Source: Lachnospiraceae bacterium (GTDB taxonomy: Bacteria > Bacillota > Clostridia > Lachnospirales > Lachnospiraceae). Taken from it: a stretch of DNA of 37,951 nt. The DNA lies in the NCBI GenBank assembly GCA_021770245.1, contig JAETRI010000033.1, forward strand, positions 1 to 37,951. The letters run 5' to 3'. The position numbers and the translations under genes are program-made. Shown here one piece after another: positions 22,826-30,994 of this stretch. Every line of letters starts with the position of its first letter. Within the stretch, counting starts at the first letter, position 1. A model generated the notes under the pieces. The model made no database searches, was not told the DNA's origin, and saw only the letters and a list, made by a program, of their open reading frames with translations.

Positions 22826-23035
22826 TTGAAGAATATACGGATGAAAGTGGCCAGGGTGGAAAGGGATCTGTCTCAGGAACAGCTTGCGGAAGCGGTGGGC
22901 GTGACGAGACAGACCATAGGGATGATTGAGGCCGGAAAATTCAACCCCTCCCTGCAGCTGTGTATTAATATCTGCAGGGCATTGGGAAAGACGCTGGACG
23001 ATCTGTTTTGGGAAGAGGCGTTTTTTGAGGAGTAA
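22826..23035 (+). CDS. Small XRE-family regulator (YozG-like)
   Basis: A 69-residue protein that is essentially one Cro/CI-type helix-turn-helix: DLSQEQLAEAVGVTRQTIGM with the following helix IEAGKFNPSLQLCINICRAL and a short acidic tail (LDDLFWEEAFFEE). I chose TTG 22826 (MKNIRMKVARVERDL) because GGGAGG stands 8 bases before it and the family starts with this kind of sequence; ATG 22811 would add five residues. Regulators of this group are usually co-transcribed with a small multi-pass membrane protein, which is exactly what follows at 23225. Here an interspersed A-B-C repeat has inserted between the two genes. Confidence 0.82.
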   Translation: MKNIRMKVARVERDLSQEQLAEAVGVTRQTIGMIEAGKFNPSLQLCINICRALGKTLDDLFWEEAFFEE

Positions 23036-23085
23036 CTCCCCGGCTTACGGATCCGCAGGCCCGCTTTGGCAGGAAAATGAGAACA

Positions 23086-23200
23086 GATTGAACAATAAGC
23101 CTGATGGCTTATTATTCAATCACAGTGTGTGCCGCAGGCGGCTCAAAGTAAATCGCAGATGAGAAATCGCAGACCGTTCGATTTCGCGTCTCTTGCCCGT
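23086..23200 (+). repeat. Interspersed element, modules A-B-C, inside an operon
   Basis: A: GATTGAACAATAAGCC, loop, GGCTTATTATTCAATC (note the paired change C-G to keep the stem). B: GTGTGCCGCAGGCGGCTC. C: AATCGCAGATGAGAAATCGC followed by a partial complementary arm. It ends 25 bases before the next start codon. Confidence 0.8.
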
Positions 23201-23224
23201 ACAGGCGGGCGGAAAGGAGTAAAG

Positions 23225-23704
23225 ATGATTCGAAAGAAATGGGATGAAAGACAGAAGACGGATATGCTGCGCGCCGAGCATTATGCTTTTCGGACGATGT
23301 GGTGGATTCTGGCAGCGGGCCTGACCTATCAGGGATATATCCTCGCGGCCCCTTTTTCGGAAATGAAATGGGAACTGGCGGCCTTTGCGGCCGGCAGCGT
23401 AGTGGCCCTGACGCTGTCCATGCGAAAGGGGATGTGGGACAGCAGGATCAAATTTACCGTTCCAAACTGCCTGCGGCTCAGTGCCGTCTTTACCGCGGCA
23501 TTCGGTGCCTTATACGCCATAGGCAAATACAGACAGTACGAGGCCTGCAGGGAAGACGTGGCAGGCGTGCTTCTGCCGATTACGCTCGTCTTTTGCGCGG
23601 CCGTTTTTGTCCTGTGCTTTTTGACATTGTATCTGACAGGGAGTTATACCAGCAGGCGGGAGAAAAAGATCGAAAAGGAACTGGGGATGGAGGAGGAAGA
23701 GTAG
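23225..23704 (+). CDS. Four-helix membrane protein paired with the XRE regulator
   Basis: A 159-residue protein: a charged N-terminus (MIRKKWDERQKTDMLRAEHY), four hydrophobic segments (about 25-45, 50-66, 88-106, 118-140) and a charged C-terminal coiled tail (SRREKKIEKELGMEEEE). It resembles the DUF3796/DUF6773-type membrane proteins found behind YozG-like regulators; this is from recall of the genomic pattern. Function unknown, possibly envelope sensing for the regulator. AAAGGAG stands 6 bases before ATG 23225; a frame running upstream to 23129 goes through the repeat and is rejected. Confidence 0.78.
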   Translation: MIRKKWDERQKTDMLRAEHYAFRTMWWILAAGLTYQGYILAAPFSEMKWELAAFAAGSVVALTLSMRKGMWDSRIKFTVPNCLRLSAVFTAAFGALYAIGKYRQYEACREDVAGVLLPITLVFCAAVFVLCFLTLYLTGSYTSRREKKIEKELGMEEEE

Positions 23705-23890
23705 ACGGGAAGGCGTGCTGGAAGTGGGTATGAGACATATTCAATTTGCCATAGAAGAAAAAATCTTTTTCGCTTTTTATTTCACTCAAACTATTATACA
23801 GGCGTTTCCCTTTCCGAGTGGCTTACAGAGAAAAATTTTGACCCTTTATTTCCTATTTTGGAATAATGTATCTGATAGAAGAAAGAGGCC

Positions 23891-23972
23891 TAGATTGAAA
23901 AATAAGCCCGATGGCTTATTTTTTAATCGCAATTTGTGCCGCAGGCGGCCCAAATGGAATCGCAGATGGGAG
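23891..23972 (+). repeat. Interspersed element, modules A-B
   Basis: A: GATTGAAAAATAAGCC, loop, GGCTTATTTTTTAATC; B: TTTGTGCCGCAGGCGGCCC; tail GGAATCGCAG. It ends at the SD of the MFS fragment (GGGAGCAAATATG). Bases 23705-23890 hold nothing else. Confidence 0.8.
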
Positions 23973-23977
23973 CAAAT

Positions 23978-24211
23978 ATGAACAAACTTTTCAAACGCGA
24001 TTTTACAATGGTTGTTATCGGCCAGATAATCTCACTTTTCGGCAACGCCATACTGCGGTTTGCTTTGCCGCTCTGCCTGCTTCGCGAGACGGATTCTGCG
24101 TCTCTATTCGGAGCGGTAACAGCCTGCGCATTTATTCCAATGGTGATTTTTTGGCAGTTTCGATGTACTCCAAAAAGGTTTTTGCGATTCTTGAAAAGGA
24201 ATCCACCGTAA
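23978..24211 (+). pseudogene. N-terminal fragment of an MFS transporter
   Basis: It reads MNKLFKRDFTMVVIGQIISLFGNAILRF and continues into a second helix (SLFGAVTACAFIPMVIF), the standard start of macrolide-efflux-like MFS proteins. After VIF, where the loop between helices 2 and 3 should follow, the sequence changes to WQFRCTPKRFLRFLKRNPP and stops. About 320 residues are missing, so it is a deletion relic. The 3' flank (24212-24310) has no readable transporter sequence. Confidence 0.8.
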
Positions 24212-24317
24212 AATAAAATGCTAAAAGTATGCCGGAAGATAATCATGAAGATAATCATAGGGAAGCAATCTAAAACGCCTCTGCTGCCGTCTGCCGACGT
24301 TTGGCGAAAACAAGGGA

Positions 24318-24346
24318 TTGACTATCGGCCGTCGCAGTGTTAGTAT
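24318..24346 (+). promoter_or_regulatory. Promoter in front of the 66-bp tandem array
   Basis: TTGACT (24318-24323), 17 bases, TAGTAT (24341-24346). A transcript from here would contain the hairpin array and could reach the AspRS gene 760 bases later. Confidence 0.55.
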
Positions 24347-24373
24347 AGACCAAAATAAAGAATACGGACAGAT

Positions 24374-24540
24374 GGGAGCAAGGTTGAAAGGAAAGCGCTT
24401 TCAACCTCCCTGATTTGAGTGCGTGCTTCGCACACAGGCGGGAGCAAGGTTGAAAGGAAAGCGCTTTCAACCTCCCTGATTTGAGTGCGTGCTTCGCACG
24501 CAGGCGGGAGCAAGGTTGAAAGGAAAGCGCTTTCAACCGG
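24374..24540 (+). repeat. Tandem array, 66-bp unit, two and a half copies
   Basis: Units start with GGGAGCAAGG at 24374, 24440 and 24506. Each holds two hairpins: GGTTGAAAG/CTTTCAACC (module A-like) and GCGTGC-TTC-GCACGC. The copies differ at single bases (CACACAGG against CACGCAGG). The third copy passes directly into a B module. Confidence 0.85.
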
Positions 24541-24635
24541 CATTTGTGCCGCAGGAGCCCCAAATGGAATCACGGACATGAAATTGCATACGCGATTTCA
24601 CGCCGCGGTGCCGCAAAGGGCGCGGCACGAAAGGG
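24541..24635 (+). repeat. Interspersed element, modules B-C-D
   Basis: CATTTGTGCCGCAGGAGCCC (B), AATCACGG with a GAAATTGCATACGCGATTTC hairpin (C) and GCCGCAAAGGGCGCGGCACG (D, with ACG in place of ATG). It continues the tandem array without a gap. Confidence 0.7.
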
Positions 24636-24641
24636 AATAAA

Positions 24642-24713
24642 ATGAAGAAAGCCATAATTGCCGTACAACCGCACAGGGACGATGATCGTCAGCGTTTGTG
24701 CCTGCAGTGTTAG
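24642..24713 (+). CDS. Possible 23-residue leader peptide
   Basis: ATG 24642 follows AAAGGG by 7 bases and reads MKKAIIAVQPHRDDDRQRLC to a TAG at 24711-24713. It lies just after a D module. It may be a leader peptide or the front of a lost gene; there is no homology evidence. Confidence 0.25.
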   Translation: MKKAIIAVQPHRDDDRQRLCLQC

Positions 24714-24714
24714 G

Positions 24715-24850
24715 GTGTATCCGTACCTCTTTCGGTAACGGATATAGAAACACACAGGTACAGGCGCTTTTCGTGTCGTACCTGTGTGGGAGGGATTGTC
24801 GATGGCCGAATCCACACAGAAGGGTGGAGGAGGCTTTTTTTATTGGCAGA
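24715..24850 (+). ncRNA. Candidate structured leader RNA upstream of AspRS
   Basis: Three stems follow each other: TATCCGTACC with GGTAACGGATA, then ACACAGGTAC with GTACCTGTGT (perfect 10 bp around a 17-base loop), then GCC-TCCAC with GTGGA-GGC followed by TTTTTTT, an intrinsic terminator. That is the layout of a terminated leader or small RNA. I cannot match it to a known riboswitch; the T-box core is absent. A short frame at 24897 and a CCGCCGG/CCGGCGG hairpin at about 25066-25090 fill the rest of the gap to 25110. Confidence 0.4.
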
Positions 24851-25110
24851 AAGCCACAGGGTTTCAAGGGCGGCGCCCGGGAAAGGATGTGATAGCATGC
24901 GACATACAGACGATGTCCATATGGATTTCTCCGTTTTTCATCGTATCTGAAACCGCTTTTGCCCAGAACTGCGGCATGGCCGGAACCGGTAGAGCACAGG
25001 GGCCGGCATGTTCCCTGCGATCGGCATTTTGGCGGTTTTAAAAGCGGCTGCCCTAAAACCTGCCGCCGGCTTTTTTCCCGGCGGTCTTGAAAAAAACGGA
25101 GTAATTATAT

Positions 25111-26469
25111 ATGATGAAAGAAAACGGTTCCACAACCTATCCTTTTGAAACGATCCCGATTTCCGCACTGTCCGCAGTCCCGGGGAAGGAGGAGCCGGGC
25201 GCGCATATCGGTGAGGAGATCACTTTGTGCGGCAGCATCCATAAAATCAGGAGAATGAGCGGCTTTGCCTTTGTGATCCTGCGCACCTCCCGCGACCTGT
25301 TCCAGTGCGTTCTGTCTCCGGAGTTTTGCAGCGTCCCGACGGACGGGCTCAAGGAAGAGATGTGCGTACGGATCCGGGCTTTGGTGGCAAAGGAGGCGCG
25401 TTCCCGTACCGGCTGGGAGCTAAGGCTGACCGCTGTGGAGATCCTTTCCCGGCCGGCTATGGAGCTGCCGGTCGTGGTTAATCAAAAGAGGATGACGGCC
25501 TCCCTGGAAACCATGCTGGATCACCGCCCGGTGGCTTTAAGGAACGAAAAGGAGCGGGCCGTCTTCCGCCTGCAGCACGGGCTTTGCCGCGCCTTCCGCG
25601 CCTTCCTGGAAAACCAGGGATTTACGGAAATCCACACGCCCAAGCTGGTGAGCCAAGGAGCGGAGGGCGGAGCCAATATTTTCCGCCTGGATTATTTCGG
25701 AAAGGAAGCATACCTGGCGCAGAGCCCGCAGTTCTATAAACAGATGATGACAGGGGTTTACGAGCGGGTGTTTGAGATCGGGCCGGTTTTCCGGGCGGAA
25801 AAACACGATACGGCAAGACATCTGAACGAGTATACCAGTGTGGATTTTGAGATGGGGTATATAAGCGGTTTTGAGGAGATCTGCCGGATGGAGGCGGCCA
25901 TGATCCGCTATGCGCTGGAAACGCTGGAGGAGGAATACGAGAAGGAACTGGCGCTGCTCTCCGTAAAGCTGCCCAGGGTGCGGGAAATCCCTTCCATCCG
26001 TTTTCACGCGGCAAAGGAGCTGGTGGCAGAGCATTTCGGCAGGCCGGTCTGCGAGAAGGAGGATCTGGAGCCCGAGGAAGAGAAGCTTCTGTCGCAGCTG
26101 GTGTGGGAAGAGACGGGCAGCGATTTCGTCTTTGTCACCCACTATCCCTCATCCAAAAGGCCTTTTTATGCCATGGAGGATCCGGCGCATCCGGAAGTGA
26201 CCCTGAGCTTTGACCTGCTGTTCCGGGGGCTGGAAGTGACCACCGGGGGACAGCGGATTCACGATTATGCCGCACAGCTGGCGAAAATGGAGCAAAGGGG
26301 AATGGATCCTTCCCTGTTTGCGGGTTATCTGGAAATGCATCGGGCGGGAATGCCGCCCCATGGAGGCCTGGGGCTTGGTCTGGAACGGTTTACGGCCAGG
26401 CTGCTGGAACTGGATAACGTGCGCCGCGCCTGCCTCTTCCCCAGGGATATCCACAGGATCATGCCGTAA
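25111..26469 (+). CDS. aspS: Aspartate--tRNA ligase, archaeal/non-discriminating type
   Basis: A 452-residue class II synthetase. An N-terminal OB-fold anticodon-binding domain (about 35-125, TLCGSIHKIRRMSGFAFVIL) precedes the catalytic core: QGAEGGANIFRLDYFG and LAQSPQFYKQMM, motif 2 (FRAEKHDTARHLNEYTSVDF) and motif 3 (GGLGLGLERF), with GGQRIHDY binding ATP/aspartate. The short length and absence of the large bacterial insertion mark the archaeal type, known in some clostridia as a second, often non-discriminating AspRS charging tRNA(Asn) for GatCAB. GatCAB is not in this window, so the specificity is inference. ATG 25111 follows GGAG by 9 bases. A long, hairpin-rich leader precedes it. Confidence 0.9.
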   Translation: MMKENGSTTYPFETIPISALSAVPGKEEPGAHIGEEITLCGSIHKIRRMSGFAFVILRTSRDLFQCVLSPEFCSVPTDGLKEEMCVRIRALVAKEARSRTGWELRLTAVEILSRPAMELPVVVNQKRMTASLETMLDHRPVALRNEKERAVFRLQHGLCRAFRAFLENQGFTEIHTPKLVSQGAEGGANIFRLDYFGKEAYLAQSPQFYKQMMTGVYERVFEIGPVFRAEKHDTARHLNEYTSVDFEMGYISGFEEICRMEAAMIRYALETLEEEYEKELALLSVKLPRVREIPSIRFHAAKELVAEHFGRPVCEKEDLEPEEEKLLSQLVWEETGSDFVFVTHYPSSKRPFYAMEDPAHPEVTLSFDLLFRGLEVTTGGQRIHDYAAQLAKMEQRGMDPSLFAGYLEMHRAGMPPHGGLGLGLERFTARLLELDNVRRACLFPRDIHRIMP

Positions 26470-26517
26470 GGCGGCGCAGGACTGCGATAAAATGTAAGAT
26501 ATAATTCCCTGATCCGT

Positions 26518-26580
26518 GTGCGTGCTTTGCACGCGGAGGGGAACAAGATTGGAATGTGTGCTTTGCGCGCCGAGGGGAGA
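26518..26580 (+). repeat. Degenerate copy of the 66-bp hairpin unit
   Basis: GTGCGTGCTTTGCACGCGGA then GGGGAACAAGATTGGAATG, a repeat of the GCGTGC/GCACGC hairpin and GGGAGCAAGGTTG start seen at 24374-24540. It is duplicated once more in weaker form (GTGTGCTTTGCGCGCCGAGG) and ends at the SD of the next gene. Confidence 0.6.
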
Positions 26581-26585
26581 AGAAT

Positions 26586-27374
26586 ATGAAAATAACCTGG
26601 ATGGGAACGGCTTCGATTCGGATCGAGGCCGACGGAGAGGCCCTTTTGTTCGATCCGTTCGTGGAATTGGCGGGAGCAGGCAACCCCAATACGTTGGACG
26701 ATTTCCTTTCCGATACGGATATCTGTATCACCCATGGGCATGTGGATCATCTGTTCTTCGTACCGGAACTGGTGGAAAGGGCGGACGCCACCGTATACTG
26801 TACCCGGGCGGCGGCCCGCACGCTGGAAAAATATCTGGAGGACGGAGGAAATCTTGTACTCGTCTCCCCCGGCATGCGCTGGCGGCTGGGACGGATGCGG
26901 ATCACCGTGCATCGGGGAGCGCATCTTCCGTTTTCCCTGCGTCTGGCCGGAGAAAGGCTTCGGAGGTGGAGGCGCCCGGGGCATCGGGCGTTAACCTGTC
27001 TGAGAAACCTGCTGTTTCTGGCCCGGGCTCACCCACGCTTCCCGGAAAAGGGGGAGACGGTGGTTTACGAAATAGAGGCGGAGGGAAAAAGGATCCTGCT
27101 TTTGGGGAGTATGGCACTGGACGAAAAAACCGTATATCCGGAACAGGTGGATCTGCTGATCCTGCCTTACCAGGGAGGAAGGGACGCCGTGGAGAGGGCC
27201 TGCGAAATCATCGAAAGACTCCGTCCGCAAAATATCCTTCTGAGCCACTTTGACGATGCGTTCCCGCCGGTCTCCGAAGAGATGAATACCGGGCGGCTGC
27301 GGGCCCGGCTGGAGGCGCAGTATCCCGGGATCCGGGTGGTTCGACCGAGGGCCGGGAAAACGGTGCATTTCTGA
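26586..27374 (+). CDS. Metallo-beta-lactamase-fold hydrolase
   Basis: A 262-residue protein of the UlaG/RNase Z-like branch. It begins MKITWMGTASIRIEADGEAL and carries the metal motif THGHVDH (HxHxDH) near residue 50-57. Further candidate ligands are the His of RGAHLPFS, the Asp of VDLLILPYQGG and the His of LLSHFDD. A basic insert (GERLRRWRRPGHRALTCLRN) between the halves may contact a negatively charged substrate. The reaction is unknown; relatives hydrolyse phosphodiesters or lactones. GGGGAGAAG precedes ATG 26586 by 3-7 bases; the upstream extension to 26556 runs into the hairpin repeat. Confidence 0.82.
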   Translation: MKITWMGTASIRIEADGEALLFDPFVELAGAGNPNTLDDFLSDTDICITHGHVDHLFFVPELVERADATVYCTRAAARTLEKYLEDGGNLVLVSPGMRWRLGRMRITVHRGAHLPFSLRLAGERLRRWRRPGHRALTCLRNLLFLARAHPRFPEKGETVVYEIEAEGKRILLLGSMALDEKTVYPEQVDLLILPYQGGRDAVERACEIIERLRPQNILLSHFDDAFPPVSEEMNTGRLRARLEAQYPGIRVVRPRAGKTVHF

Positions 27375-27420
27375 CCCCTCCGGATGCCGTCCCCCTTTTC
27401 GGTCAGAAAAAGGAGGAAAA

Positions 27421-27456
27421 ACGGCGCAGAAGACGCGGCATGAAAGGATTAGCGTA
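27421..27456 (+). repeat. Module D repeat ending at the acyltransferase start
   Basis: GCGCAGAAGACGCGGCATG followed by AAAGGATTAGCGTA and the ATG of the next gene. Its own ATG opens a five-codon ORF (M-K-G-L-A) whose TAA overlaps that ATG (TAATG). AAAGGA doubles as SD of the acyltransferase. Confidence 0.65.
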
Positions 27457-28533
27457 ATGGCCAAAAAACGGGTTCAATATCTGGATATTGTAAAAGCGGT
27501 TTCCATCTTCCTCATTGTGTTCGTTCATTTTGTCCTGCTTTCGGAGACAATCCCTGCGAACTTTTGCATGATGGCCTGTCTGGCGGGTGTTCCCATGTTT
27601 TTCATGGTAAACGGCGCCCTTCTTTTTTCCAGGCCTCTGGATCTTGGGAAACACATAAAAAAGACGCTCATGGTCTATCTGGTCCTGGTCGTATGGCGGC
27701 TTTTCTACCTGCCCATTGTCGGCCCGGCCTGCCAGGTGGAGGTGCTGTCCTTCGGAAAAGGAAGGCTTTTGGCCTATCTGTTCGCCTTCGGGAACCTGGA
27801 GGGGCTTCAGATCGGGCATCTGTGGTTCATGGAAGCGCTCCTGGCCGTATATGTGGTCTTTCCCCTCTTTCGGATCGCCTTTGACCGGGATGGGGGGGAC
27901 GGGCTTCTTCTTTTCTTCGCTGTTTACGCTCTGACGATGACCAACGGAATGACGGGGCTGCGGGTGGCGCTGGACGCCCTGGCAGGAGCCGGTATTGCGG
28001 CCGGACTCGACACGGCGGGGCTGGAGGTACTCAATCCCTTCGGGATGTATGCCAATATGCTGGGTTTTTTCCTGCTGGGGGCCTGGATCCATCTGTCCTG
28101 GGCCGGGGGAAGGAACAGAAAGAAATGGAGGCTGCCGGGGCTGGCCGCGGGCCTTTTGGGGCTTACGGGAATGTGGGCCGTGAAATGGTATACCAGCGGC
28201 AGCCCGGCCTGGGACGGGAGTTACCTGGATCAGGGCTATCGGCATATCCCCGTTATTTTCATGGCCGTCGGCTTTTTCCTCTTTTTCAGAAGCCTTACGA
28301 TCCGCAATCCGTTCGCGGCCAGGCTGGTGGAGGCCATAGCCTCCCGGACGCTGGGGATCTATTATCTGCACTGGATCTTCGGCTGGCTCTTTGTTCCCCG
28401 CCTCGCCCTGGTATTTTCCGGCTACAATGTGGGAACCAATATCCTGCGGACCTTTGCGCAGCTGATTCCGGCGTTCGCGCTGACTCTTCTGCTGGAGCGG
28501 ATTCCCGTGGTAAGGCATCTGGTGACGGGATAA
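27457..28533 (+). CDS. Acyltransferase 3 family membrane protein
   Basis: A 358-residue integral membrane enzyme of the OafA/NodX type, which moves acyl groups (often acetyl) from the cytoplasm onto sugars of surface polymers. It begins QYLDIVKAVSIFLIVFVHF, the typical first helix with the catalytic His, followed by about nine further hydrophobic segments; PMFFMVNGALLF and GHLWFMEALLAVYVVFPLF are family landmarks. The last helices (LGIYYLHWIFGWLFVPRLAL) match as well. The acceptor is unknown. It lies upstream of a nucleotidyltransferase and GalE, which make sugar nucleotides, so surface-polysaccharide modification is a reasonable guess. The start is coupled to a module D mini-ORF. Confidence 0.88.
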   Translation: MAKKRVQYLDIVKAVSIFLIVFVHFVLLSETIPANFCMMACLAGVPMFFMVNGALLFSRPLDLGKHIKKTLMVYLVLVVWRLFYLPIVGPACQVEVLSFGKGRLLAYLFAFGNLEGLQIGHLWFMEALLAVYVVFPLFRIAFDRDGGDGLLLFFAVYALTMTNGMTGLRVALDALAGAGIAAGLDTAGLEVLNPFGMYANMLGFFLLGAWIHLSWAGGRNRKKWRLPGLAAGLLGLTGMWAVKWYTSGSPAWDGSYLDQGYRHIPVIFMAVGFFLFFRSLTIRNPFAARLVEAIASRTLGIYYLHWIFGWLFVPRLALVFSGYNVGTNILRTFAQLIPAFALTLLLERIPVVRHLVTG

Positions 28534-28608
28534 AACGGACAGGGGCGCCTGCCCGTATCCTTTCCGGCCAAAGCACGGCGGGTGCGCTCAGTGCCGGCGT
28601 TTTTGGAT

Positions 28609-28690
28609 GGTCCCCTCTGTGATCATCACGCGCCGCTGGGACGGGCAGAGGTGGCGCAGAGGCCGCAGAGCCGTTCATGCGTTTGTCGTG
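28609..28690 (-). repeat. Module F repeat, nearly full copy
   Basis: Minus strand GACAAACGCATGAACGGCTC, CTGCCCGTCCCAGCGGCG and CGTGATGATCAC, then GGGGACC; it aligns along about 75 bases with 37640-37713 and 31921-31998. It lies just before the promoter of the next operon. Confidence 0.75.
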
Positions 28691-28713
28691 GATAAACAAT
28701 CCGCGGTCAAGGT

Positions 28714-28742
28714 TTGCTTATCCGAAGGGCTTGTGGTATAAT
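28714..28742 (+). promoter_or_regulatory. Promoter of the nucleotidyltransferase-galE operon
   Basis: TTGCTT (28714-28719), 17 bases, TATAAT (28737-28742). Confidence 0.7.
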
Positions 28743-28802
28743 GAGCGTCAGCAAGGGGCTAAAGAATGGAAAGCCGCCCATGGCGGCAGAATGAGAGGGA
28801 AA

Positions 28803-29720
28803 ATGGACAAACCGGTATTGGTGATCCTGGCAGCAGGAATGGGCAGCCGCTACGGCGGCTTGAAGCAGATCGACCCGGTGGACGATCAGGGACAGAAAAT
28901 CATTGATTTCTCCATGTATGATGCGCACCGGGCGGGCTTTGAAAAAGTGGTATTCATTATCAAAAAGGAGAATGAAAAGGATTTCCGGGAATGCGTGGGC
29001 GATAAGGTCAGCAGGCATATGGAAGTGGAATACGTGTTCCAGGAGCTGGGAGATGTCCCGGAGGGGTTCCGGATCCCGGAGGGCAGGGTGAAGCCCTGGG
29101 GAACCGCCCATGCTATCCTGTGCTGCAGACAGGTGGTGAAGGGTCCTTTTGCCGTGATCAATGCGGACGATTACTATGGGAAGAGCGCCTTCTCTACGCT
29201 GTACGAATTTCTGACCACCCATGAGGACGACGAGAAGCATCGTTATGCGATGATCGGCTATGAGCTGAAGAATACGCTGACGGAAAACGGCTCGGTGGCC
29301 AGGGGATGCTGTGTGACGGACGAAAGGGGCTTCCTTCAGACCATTGCGGAGCGTACGAAGATTGTAAAGACGCAGGACGGGGCGGCCTATACGGAGGACG
29401 ACGGAGCGACCTGGGTGCCGCTTTCCCTGGAAACGCCGGTGTCCATGAACATGTGGGGCTTTTCCGCGAGCATCCTGGACGAGCTGGAGACGGCCGTAAA
29501 ACGCTTCTTCGCGGAGGATGTGGAGAAAAATCCGCTGAAAGCGGAATGTTTCCTTCCCATCGAAGTGGGCAGGCTGCTGGAGCAGGGAAAGGCCACCGTG
29601 GAGGTCCTGCCCTCCCGGGATAAATGGTTCGGTGTGACCTATAGGGAGGATAAGCCCTTTGTGATGGAGTCCATCGCCCGCTTAAAGGCGGAGGGAGTCT
29701 ATCCGGATGTCTTGTGGTAA
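28803..29720 (+). CDS. Sugar-phosphate nucleotidyltransferase family protein
   Basis: A 305-residue protein with the NTP-transferase signature AAGMGSRYGGLKQID (G-x-G-x-R...K) near residue 10-24, PWGTAHAILCCR (base binding), and VINADDYYG (metal-binding Asp). Such proteins form NDP-sugars from NTP and sugar phosphate, although this branch lacks the exact GalU/RmlA signatures, so the substrate is open. ATG 28803 fits relatives (MDKPVLVILAAG). The hairpin just upstream (GCCGCC-CAT-GGCGGC) and AGAATGAGAGGGAAA also offer an in-frame ATG at 28791 that would add M-R-G-K; the same ambiguity occurs at 36697-36709. GalE follows 60 bases later, so the two likely serve sugar-nucleotide supply. Confidence 0.85.
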   Translation: MDKPVLVILAAGMGSRYGGLKQIDPVDDQGQKIIDFSMYDAHRAGFEKVVFIIKKENEKDFRECVGDKVSRHMEVEYVFQELGDVPEGFRIPEGRVKPWGTAHAILCCRQVVKGPFAVINADDYYGKSAFSTLYEFLTTHEDDEKHRYAMIGYELKNTLTENGSVARGCCVTDERGFLQTIAERTKIVKTQDGAAYTEDDGATWVPLSLETPVSMNMWGFSASILDELETAVKRFFAEDVEKNPLKAECFLPIEVGRLLEQGKATVEVLPSRDKWFGVTYREDKPFVMESIARLKAEGVYPDVLW

Positions 29721-29780
29721 CCGGTGCCGGTGCATCGGGGTATGAGATGCCGCAGGCGGCGGCAGGATTAGGAGGCAGTT

Positions 29781-30797
29781 ATGGCAATTTTGGTGACGGG
29801 CGGAGCCGGATATATCGGCAGCCATACGGTGGTGGAGCTGCAGAACGCGGGCTATGAAGTGGTGGTTGTGGATAATCTGTGCAATTCCAGCGAGAAATCC
29901 TTAAAACGGGTGGAGGCGATTACGGGAAAGAAGGTTCCCTTTTATCGGGCGGATATCCTGGACCGTGGCGCCCTGCAGGAAATATTCGAGAAAGAAAAGA
30001 TCGATTCCTGTATCCACTTCGCCGGGCTCAAGGCGGTGGGGGAATCTGTGTCCAAGCCCTGGGAGTATTATGAGAACAATATCGCGGGAACCCTGACCTT
30101 GGTGGATGTGATGCGCAAAAACGGGGTGAAGAATATCATTTTCTCCTCCTCCGCCACCGTATACGGCGATCCCGCAATGATCCCCATTACGGAGGAGTGT
30201 CCCAAGGGACAGTGCACCAATCCCTACGGCTGGACCAAATCCATGCTGGAGCAGATCCTTTCCGATATCCAGAAGGCGGATCCGGAGTGGAACGTGGTGC
30301 TGCTGCGCTACTTCAATCCCATCGGCGCCCATAAGAGCGGCACGATCGGGGAGAATCCCAATGGCATTCCCAACAATCTGATGCCCTACATCACGCAGGT
30401 CGCGGTGGGAAAGCTGAAACAGCTCAATGTATTCGGGAACGATTACGATACGCCTGACGGAACCGGTGTGAGGGACTATATCCATGTGGTGGATCTGGCG
30501 AAGGGCCATGTGAAGGCTCTTAAGAAAATAGAGGATAAATCCGGCCTGAGCATCTATAACCTGGGGACAGGAAAGGGATACAGCGTGCTGGATATCGTGA
30601 ACAATTTTGAAGAAGCCACCGGGGTGAAGATCCCCTATGAAATCAAGGAGCGCCGTCCCGGGGACATTGCGACCTGCTATTCCGATGCGACAAAGGCGGA
30701 AAAAGAGCTGGGATGGAAGGCGGAATACGGGATCAGGGAAATGTGTGCCGACTCCTGGAGATGGCAGTCCCAGAACCCGAACGGATACGCGGACTGA
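29781..30797 (+). CDS. galE: UDP-glucose 4-epimerase
   Basis: A 338-residue SDR-type enzyme interconverting UDP-glucose and UDP-galactose with bound NAD, for the Leloir pathway and for polysaccharide precursors. It shows the NAD motif [22 protein letters not shown], the catalytic Ser of FSSSATVYG and [11 protein letters not shown] with the Y-x-x-x-K pair; [11 protein letters not shown] and the C-terminal RRPGD-x-A are GalE hallmarks. Length is normal. GGAGG lies 5 bases before ATG 29781, itself preceded by a GCCGCAGGCGGCGGCAGGAT hairpin of the D type. It is probably transcribed with the nucleotidyltransferase, and ends at a very strong terminator. Confidence 0.95.
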   Translation: MAILVTGGAGYIGSHTVVELQNAGYEVVVVDNLCNSSEKSLKRVEAITGKKVPFYRADILDRGALQEIFEKEKIDSCIHFAGLKAVGESVSKPWEYYENNIAGTLTLVDVMRKNGVKNIIFSSSATVYGDPAMIPITEECPKGQCTNPYGWTKSMLEQILSDIQKADPEWNVVLLRYFNPIGAHKSGTIGENPNGIPNNLMPYITQVAVGKLKQLNVFGNDYDTPDGTGVRDYIHVVDLAKGHVKALKKIEDKSGLSIYNLGTGKGYSVLDIVNNFEEATGVKIPYEIKERRPGDIATCYSDATKAEKELGWKAEYGIREMCADSWRWQSQNPNGYAD

Positions 30798-30859
30798 CAA
30801 AGGTACTGCCGCCAAACGCGGCCCCGGGATATGGCCGGGATAGAAGGAAATAAACAAAA

Positions 30860-30958
30860 GCTGCCGCAGAATGGATCAATACCGCGGCAGACAGCCATGG
30901 CGTAAGTACGCACCGGCTGTCTGCCGCGGGAACCGTCCATTTTGCGGCAGCCCTTTTT
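30860..30958. terminator. Long bidirectional terminator between galE and the SDR gene
   Basis: Nested perfect arms: GCTGCCGCA with TGCGGCAGC outside, and CCGCGGCAGACAGCC with GGCTGTCTGCCGCGG inside, plus AATGGA/TCCATT between. Ends in CCCTTTTTAT on the plus strand and CTTTTG on the other, so both genes can use it. Confidence 0.85.
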
Positions 30959-30994
30959 ATGCCCGTTTCCGGGCGGACAGACCGTCCGGGAGGG

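Noticed and set aside
24374-24540. CRISPR array
   Set aside because: Units are directly joined without variable spacers and are internally palindromic over their whole length; the same holds for 36402-36590. No cas genes are present.
24715-24850. T-box leader for AspRS
   Set aside because: AGGGTGG is present but lies inside the terminator arm and the ACCGCG part is missing; no Stem I features could be recognised.
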